Part shown: positions 59,231-64,000 of the stretch, piece after piece | How the letters are laid out: every line of letters begins with the position of its first letter | Numbering within the stretch: position 1 is the first letter of the stretch | Origin: an uncultured Collinsella sp. | GTDB lineage: Bacteria > Actinomycetota > Coriobacteriia > Coriobacteriales > Coriobacteriaceae | Assembly (NCBI GenBank): GCA_900540905.1 | Contig: UQHR01000004.1 | Span: 30,042-94,041 of the forward strand | Length of the DNA stretch: 64,000 nucleotides | Reading direction: 5' to 3' | Position numbers and translations under genes: made by a program | Notes under the pieces: model-generated | The model's input: the letters and a program-made list of their open reading frames with translations, nothing else | Databases searched by the model: none | Told to the model about the DNA's origin: nothing

Positions 59231-61404
59231 CCTCCGCTGACCTCCTTAAAAATGTGTCGATATCGCATGACGACCGCATCGCGCAGGGGGCGCGTCGCCA
59301 CGGAGTCAAGGGTGCAAGCATACCGCAAGAGCTCGACCGCGTCCAAATGGGCCCACTTGATCAGTTCCTCGTCGGCATCCAGGTCGACAAAGCGCAGAGT
59401 CACACCGCCATGCTGACGGTAGCCCAGGATTTCGCCCTCGTGACGCAGACGCAGGTCCATCTGGGCGAGCGTAAAGCCATCCGCGGTTTTTTCGAGCGAT
59501 TGCAGGCGATCTTGTGCTGCCGACGCGCCGCCGTTGCCCTTAGAGTGCGTCATGACCAGGCACGTGCCCGACACACTGCCACGGCCCACGCGGCCGCGCA
59601 GCTGGTGCAGGGCAGCCAATCCAAAGCGCTCGCCGTTCTCGATGACCATGACGGTGGCGTTAGGCACGTCGACGCCCACCTCGACCACCGTAGTCGAGAC
59701 GAGCACGTCAATCTCGCCACGCTTGAAGGCATCGATAACCTGGTCCTTCTCCCCCGCCGGCATGCGGCCGTGAAGGCGCTCGATGACAAGACCCGGCAAC
59801 GCCAGACGCAGGCGATCGAGCTCGGTTGCCGTATCGTGCAGCGGCACGGGGACCGTCACGCGGCCCTCGTCGTCGCGGGCGATACCAGGTACGTCTTCCA
59901 GCTCATCGGCCGAATCACTCGGCTCCACAAGTGGGCAAATCACGTAGGCCTGCTGGCCCTTTGCATGCGCCTCGCGGATGGCGCCATAGGCGAGGTCGCG
60001 GCTCGACTCGGTGAGCACGCGTGTCGTCACGCCAGCGCCAGGGACGGGCCGATGGCGGATGATACTCGTGTCCAGATCGCCGTAGACCGAAAGCGCCAGC
60101 GTACGCGGGATTGGCGTTGCCGTCATAACGAGCAGATCGGCACCGGGGCCCTTCGCGCGTAGGGCGTTACGTTGGCCGACGCCAAACCGGTGCTGCTCGT
60201 CGATGACGACAAGCGACAGATGCTTGAACGCAACGTCATCCGAAAGCACCGCATGGGTGCCAAAGAGCACGTCAAGCTCGCCCGATTCCAGCTGTACATG
60301 GATGCGCTCGCGCTCTGCGGCCGGCGTGGCACCCGTCAGAAGCGCCCAGGACATGCCGGCCTGAGAGAGCAGAGGGCCGGTCTTATCGGCATATTGGCGC
60401 GCCAGCACGCCCGTGGGCGCCATAACACAGGCCTGCATGCCGCTATCGGCAGCCACAGCCAGCGCGCAGGCGGCAACGGCGGTCTTACCGGTACCGACAT
60501 CGCCCAGCAGCAGGCGGTTCATCACACGCCCGCCATCGCACATATCGCGCAGGATATCTTGGAACGCGACCTCCTGCTCGTCGCTCAGCGAAAACGGCAG
60601 GGCTTGCTTGAGTGCGGCCAGGTGCTCGCCCGCGGTGTGGGCATAGGGCACCACATCGACTAGGCCGCCATCGTTGCGCAGGCGAAGCGCCAGCTGCAGG
60701 TACAGGCACTCCTCATAGGCCAAACGGCGGCGCGCAATGTCGCGCTCGGCCATACTCGAGGGAAAGTGAATCGAACGAAGCGCACGGGCACTGCTCATGA
60801 GCTTGCGCTTTGCGCGCAGTGGTGCCGGGATGGGATCGAAGGGATTGCCGACGAGCTCAAGAGCACCGCTCACGATGCGACGCATCCATGCCTGGCTCAC
60901 GCCGTCACTTACGTAGTGGACCGGCAAAATGGTACCCGCAGCACGACCGTCCTCAAGCTTTTCAAAATGCGGCGAGGCCATCTGCTTAAAGCCGTAGGCA
61001 AACTCGACCTTGCCCATCACGGCCAGGCGGTCGCCCTGCTTAAGCTGCTGGGCAATCCAGGGCTGGCGGAAAAAGGCGACCTGCAGCACGCCCGTCTCGT
61101 CAACGAGTGAGACCTCGGTCACATGCATGCGCGGACGCGGCTGTTTTTGGACGATACGGTCGACCGTGGCGATGATGGTGCACACGGTACCGATGGGCGC
61201 CATCTCGATAGACCAAGAACGGGTAAAGTCCAGGTATCGATGAGGGATATGGAGAAGGAGGTCCCCCACCGTCCGAATTCCCAGACGGCGAAGGGCCTCC
61301 TCACGTTTACCCGAAACATATTTGAGTCGCGCGATATCCTCGTCGAGCGCATTGCTCTGGGCAAAGCGCTCCGAGACGCGCGGCACGGAGCACAGCTCGG
61401 ACAT
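59227..61404 (-). CDS. recG: ATP-dependent DNA helicase RecG
   Basis: Fork-reversal helicase in recombination and repair. 725 residues. N-terminal wedge/OB domain (about 60-170, ending with FEKLEDG). The helicase core has Walker A LLLGDVGTGKTAVAACA, DEQH box VVIDEQHRFGVGQR, motif III TATPIPRTL, motif V STTVVEVGVDVPNATVMVIENGERFGL and motif VI HQLRGRVGRG. Length is normal. Starts ten bases after the FakA-like gene. Confidence 0.95.
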   Translation of the reverse strand: MSELCSVPRVSERFAQSNALDEDIARLKYVSGKREEALRRLGIRTVGDLLLHIPHRYLDFTRSWSIEMAPIGTVCTIIATVDRIVQKQPRPRMHVTEVSLVDETGVLQVAFFRQPWIAQQLKQGDRLAVMGKVEFAYGFKQMASPHFEKLEDGRAAGTILPVHYVSDGVSQAWMRRIVSGALELVGNPFDPIPAPLRAKRKLMSSARALRSIHFPSSMAERDIARRRLAYEECLYLQLALRLRNDGGLVDVVPYAHTAGEHLAALKQALPFSLSDEQEVAFQDILRDMCDGGRVMNRLLLGDVGTGKTAVAACALAVAADSGMQACVMAPTGVLARQYADKTGPLLSQAGMSWALLTGATPAAERERIHVQLESGELDVLFGTHAVLSDDVAFKHLSLVVIDEQHRFGVGQRNALRAKGPGADLLVMTATPIPRTLALSVYGDLDTSIIRHRPVPGAGVTTRVLTESSRDLAYGAIREAHAKGQQAYVICPLVEPSDSADELEDVPGIARDDEGRVTVPVPLHDTATELDRLRLALPGLVIERLHGRMPAGEKDQVIDAFKRGEIDVLVSTTVVEVGVDVPNATVMVIENGERFGLAALHQLRGRVGRGSVSGTCLVMTHSKGNGGASAAQDRLQSLEKTADGFTLAQMDLRLRHEGEILGYRQHGGVTLRFVDLDADEELIKWAHLDAVELLRYACTLDSVATRPLRDAVVMRYRHIFKEVSGG

Positions 61405-61414
61405 GGGCAGATGC

Positions 61415-63076
61415 CTACTCGATCGAGAAGATCACAGGATAGAGCGGCTGCTCGCCACGATGGGCATCGATCTCCAAGTCGGGCTGAGCCTCCTCAATGG
61501 CGTCGACGATCTCCTGGAAGGCTTCATCGGACAGCTCCTCGCCGGCCAGAATCGTCAGCGCGTCACCCTCCTCTTCCTCCTGCATGCGGTTGATGCAATC
61601 GAGCGTGACCTGCTTCACATCGGAGCCGACCACGTCGATGGAGCCGGCAATGATACCCATAACGTCACCGGAGTGAATCGGAGAGCCGTCAGAGGCGCTG
61701 GAATCGCGCACGGCACGAGTGACCTCGCCATCGCGAACCTCGCTGATGGCGTCGACCATGGCGGCAACGGCGTCCTCGAGCTCGGAATCGGGCAGGACGG
61801 CGAACAGCGCGGAGAACGCCTGCGGGACGGTCTTGGTGGGAACGACGGCGACCTTCTTGTCGGTACAGGCAGAGGCTGCGGCCTCGGCAGCCATGCGGAT
61901 GTTGCCGTTATTGGGCAGGATGATGACCGAGGTCGCGTTGACCTGGTCCACCGCGCCCAGCAGGTCGGCGGTCGAGGGATTCATAGTCTGGCCACCGGAG
62001 ACGACCACGTCGACGCCAAGGGACTTGAGGATGTCGGCCTCGCCGGAACCGGCGGCAACGGCGACAAAGCCCAGCGCCTTGGCGGGCTCGGCGGCCTTTT
62101 CCTGATCCTCGTGGATCTTGGCGGTACGGTCGTGGGCCTCCATCTCCATGTTGTGGATAAAGACCTCATAGATCTGACCGAGCTGCAGCATGTGCTCGAG
62201 CACCAGGTTGGGGGTGTTGGAGTGCACATGGATCTTGTAGTCGGGATAGGCGCCCACGAGCAGCTCACAGTCGCCCATGGAGCCTAGGAACTTAAGGCAC
62301 TCGTCCTCGTCAAACGGGGCGTCGGCCTTAAAGAGGAACTCGTTGCAGTAGCGGAACTCCGAGCCCTCCCAGTCGTCGTTAGCCTCGATCTCAACACGGC
62401 CAAGAGCGGCATCGCGGGCAGAGCCGGCGGAGTCAAACGTAGCGGAGAAATCCTCGACAACGGTGCTGCGACCAAGCGCGGCGGCAACAAAGTTCTCCAG
62501 GAAGATGGCAAAGCCGAAGGCGCCTGAGTCGACCACGCCGTTCTCCTTGAGAACGGGCAGCAGGTCGGGCGTGCGGGCGACAGACTGATAGGCCTCGACG
62601 ACGATGGCGTCGAGCGCGTCCTCGGCCGAGAACTTCTTCTTCTCGCACTCGTCGGCCTTGGTCGAGACATCGCGCAGGACCGTGAGGATCGTGCCCTCGA
62701 TGGGCTTACGAACGGCTTGGAAGGCGACCTTGACGGCACGACGGAAGGCAAAGGCGATATTGGCAGACGTAACGGGCTCGTCGGCAGAGACAAGGCCCTC
62801 GGCCACGCCACGCAGGATTTGCGAGGTGATGACGCCGGAGTTGCCGCGGGCGCCCATGAGGGAGCCGTGGGTGATGGCGCCGGCAATGGCCTCCATGTCG
62901 GCGTCGGCGGGAAGCGCAGAGAGCTCCTTGGTCACCGAGGCGAGCGTGAGCGACATGTTGGTGCCGGTGTCACCGTCGGGTACGGGGAAGACGTTGAGCT
63001 TATTGATCTCCTCGGCCTTGTCAGAAACGGCAGCCGCAGCGATCGGAAAACAGGTGCGAATGGTCTTTGCAATCAT
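61415..63076 (-). CDS. fakA: DAK2/DegV-type fatty acid kinase subunit FakA-like protein
   Basis: 553-residue homologue of FakA/YloV. The N-terminal DhaL-type nucleotide domain has NVFPVPDGDTGTNMSLTL, with the magnesium-binding DGDTGxN motif. HGSLMGARGNSGVITSQILRG is the ADP-binding helix. The middle and C-terminal domain has INALxxV-type repeats, with VHSNTPNLVLEHMLQLG and VSGGQTMNPSTADLL. FakA phosphorylates fatty acids held by FakB (DegV) proteins; no FakB gene is nearby. It follows asp23-2 by 27 bases, the usual neighbour. Confidence 0.88.
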   Translation of the reverse strand: MIAKTIRTCFPIAAAAVSDKAEEINKLNVFPVPDGDTGTNMSLTLASVTKELSALPADADMEAIAGAITHGSLMGARGNSGVITSQILRGVAEGLVSADEPVTSANIAFAFRRAVKVAFQAVRKPIEGTILTVLRDVSTKADECEKKKFSAEDALDAIVVEAYQSVARTPDLLPVLKENGVVDSGAFGFAIFLENFVAAALGRSTVVEDFSATFDSAGSARDAALGRVEIEANDDWEGSEFRYCNEFLFKADAPFDEDECLKFLGSMGDCELLVGAYPDYKIHVHSNTPNLVLEHMLQLGQIYEVFIHNMEMEAHDRTAKIHEDQEKAAEPAKALGFVAVAAGSGEADILKSLGVDVVVSGGQTMNPSTADLLGAVDQVNATSVIILPNNGNIRMAAEAAASACTDKKVAVVPTKTVPQAFSALFAVLPDSELEDAVAAMVDAISEVRDGEVTRAVRDSSASDGSPIHSGDVMGIIAGSIDVVGSDVKQVTLDCINRMQEEEEGDALTILAGEELSDEAFQEIVDAIEEAQPDLEIDAHRGEQPLYPVIFSIE

Positions 63077-63103
63077 GAGTGGTGAAATCTCCGTGTTCGG
63101 ATG

Positions 63104-63460
63104 CTAGTTCAGACGGCTCTTGAGCGCGTCGATGTGGATGCCGATCTTAAGGCTGGCAGGATCGATCTGGGCGATCTCCTGCAGAGTGAAGGCAACGGAG
63201 CTCGACAGATTGTGGCAGACGGACTTCATGTTGACGCCGTTCTCGAGCACGACGTGAAGATCGACCGTAAGGCCGTTCTCGTCGGCGGAGACAAGCACGC
63301 CCTTGCGGAGGCGCTGACCGGCAAGCAGGCGCACGCTCTCGGCGCCCTGGAGCTGCTCGGCCATACCGACGACGCCATAGCACGTCATCGCGGCATAACC
63401 GGCAATATCGGCAATAACGTCGTTCGAGACGCTCAGGCTGCCGTTAATGGTCTCAGACAC
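63104..63460 (-). CDS. Asp23/Gls24 family protein (second copy, YloU-like)
   Basis: 118-residue Asp23-family protein. ISNDVIADIAGYAAMTCYGVVGMAEQ-type N-terminal pattern and VDLHVVLENGVNMKSVCHNLSSSVAFTL. The GTG start at 63460 is chosen because AAGGAG lies six bases upstream; no upstream ATG has one. The pairing with a FakA-like gene is the YloU-YloV arrangement of Firmicutes, where it is thought to link fatty-acid handling and envelope stress. rpmB, often just upstream, is absent here. Confidence 0.86.
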   Translation of the reverse strand: MSETINGSLSVSNDVIADIAGYAAMTCYGVVGMAEQLQGAESVRLLAGQRLRKGVLVSADENGLTVDLHVVLENGVNMKSVCHNLSSSVAFTLQEIAQIDPASLKIGIHIDALKSRLN

Positions 63461-63618
63461 AAGAATCTCCTTATCTGGTGCTCGCGGCACCATCTCGTGG
63501 GAGCAATCATTGCAATATTCTACAACGAGCGCGCCATGTTGAGGTGGTAGGTCGCGGGATTACATCCTCGACACGAAATGTTGATACGGTAACGTTCGCG
63601 AACGGCGATCGCGGCATG

Positions 63619-63647
63619 AAAAAACCCGCCGCATAAGCGACGGGTCT
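63619..63647 (-). terminator. Terminator of the tRNA-Asn pair
   Basis: Minus strand CCCGTCGC-ttat-GCGGCGGG followed by TTTTTTC, eight bases after the second tRNA. Confidence 0.9.
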
Positions 63648-63654
63648 TACAACC

Positions 63655-63729
63655 TGGCTCCCCGGGTAGGACTCGAACCTACAACAGCGCGGTTAACAGC
63701 CGCGTGCTCTACCATTGAGCTACCGAGGA
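63655..63729 (-). tRNA. tRNA-Asn (anticodon GTT), copy 2 in transcription order
   Basis: Full cloverleaf on the minus strand: acceptor TCCTCGG/CCGGGGA, D arm TAGCTCAATGGTAGAGCA, anticodon loop CTGTTAA with GTT, T loop GTTCGAGTC, encoded CCA. Identical to the copy at 63765-63839. Confidence 0.96.
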
Positions 63730-63764
63730 ATTTAAAAGCCCAACGGAAAAGGCTGAAAAAATTC

Positions 63765-63839
63765 TGGCTCCCCGGGTAGGACTCGAACCTACAACAGCGC
63801 GGTTAACAGCCGCGTGCTCTACCATTGAGCTACCGAGGA
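63765..63839 (-). tRNA. tRNA-Asn (anticodon GTT), copy 1 in transcription order
   Basis: Same 75-base sequence as the neighbouring copy, 35 bases away, with encoded CCA. Both are served by the promoter at 63870-63897 and the terminator at 63619-63647. Confidence 0.96.
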
Positions 63840-63869
63840 ATAGGTGCGTGCTCTCAAGCAACGAAGTTT

Positions 63870-63897
63870 ATTATACGGACGAATCAGCTCAGGGCAA
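63870..63897 (-). promoter_or_regulatory. Promoter of the tRNA-Asn pair
   Basis: Minus strand TTGCCC (63892-63897), 16 bases, consensus TATAAT (63870-63875), about 30 bases ahead of the first tRNA. The best promoter in the window by eye. Confidence 0.75.
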
Positions 63898-63961
63898 GAA
63901 CTTTTTTGATAAATTTCCGACCTAGTCGTTGGCCCTTGATTATCGACTTCATCCGAACACC

Positions 63962-63999
63962 TCCCACATTCATCCGCACATGTGCGGATGAATGTGGGA
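63962..63999. repeat. 38-bp perfect palindrome at the window edge
   Basis: Each 19-base arm, from TCCCACATTCATCCGCACA to its exact complement, matches without mismatch or loop. It lies upstream of the tRNA-Asn promoter; what follows is outside the window. It could be a terminator stem for a gene to the right, an operator or a repeat. Confidence 0.75.
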
Positions 64000-64000
64000 A

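Overview
The window is a piece of a high-GC Gram-positive (Actinomycetota) chromosome. The gene content and synteny best fit the class Coriobacteriia, probably Collinsella or a close relative. Support for this: the rsmD-coaD-DivIVA-like-DUF177-rpmF-plsX-acpP-rnc-smc-ftsY-ffh cluster resembles the actinobacterial arrangement, there is a complete fructose PTS, RNA-polymerase sigma-B/F machinery is present, and ileS carries a T-box leader. The genus is an inference from content only. Nearly all genes lie on the minus strand. The plus-strand genes are the ABC ATPase at the left edge, an RpiR regulator, an iron-type alcohol dehydrogenase, a DUF134-NifX fusion and one cobO pseudogene.

Layout. 1-3 kb: end of a FecE/BtuD-like ABC ATPase with an extra C-terminal domain, a frameshifted IS3 transposase scrap, a TetR regulator and a YbhN-type membrane protein. 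3.1-4.8 kb: two tandem tRNA-Glu genes and CCA-adding enzyme. 5-13 kb: sugar phosphotransferase region (two 1-phosphofructokinase paralogues, enzyme I, HPr, fructose EIIBCA, divergent RpiR regulator) with several terminators, candidate operators and two large inverted-repeat elements. 13-32 kb: long minus-strand housekeeping runs, namely rarA, DUF948, a degenerate RsbW-like protein, a sigma-B/F factor and an AI-2E family permease, then alaS-ruvX-mltG-yqeG-aroK-aroB-like, then pepP-efp-asp23-nusB-xseB-tlyA-nadK-recN. 31-39 kb: dgt, orphan prepilin peptidase, GT2 glycosyltransferase, lspA-rluD, a gene-free structured stretch, and ileS behind a T-box riboswitch. 39-48 kb: Fe-ADH, DUF523, ftsH, a cobO relic, MATE exporter, TrmH, folA-thyA and a DUF134-NifX fusion with paired operators. 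48-63 kb: ffh/ftsY/smc/rnc/acpP/plsX/rpmF/DUF177/DivIVA-like/coaD/rsmD/recG/fakA-like/asp23. 63.6-64 kb: two tandem tRNA-Asn genes and a 38-bp perfect palindrome.

How genes work together. HPr, enzyme I, FruA and the two FruK paralogues make a fructose uptake and phosphorylation route to fructose-1,6-bisphosphate. The RpiR protein is the obvious local regulator, and TGAAA-N5-TTTCA-like sites sit at three of the promoters. The ffh-ftsY pair forms the SRP targeting pathway, and acpP/plsX/coaD/fakA-like link phospholipid and CoA metabolism. The sigma factor and RsbW-like gene form a stress-regulation pair without an RsbV gene in view.

The least ordinary items are: a full-length AroB-like protein that has lost the metal-binding and catalytic motifs of dehydroquinate synthase; an RsbW-like anti-sigma protein lacking ATP-binding motifs; the DUF134-NifX fusion with two matching palindromes; and several long inverted-repeat or structured intergenic elements (9396-9545, 12975-13134, 36188-36297, 63962-63999). 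No CRISPR array, rRNA gene, intact transposon or prophage was seen.
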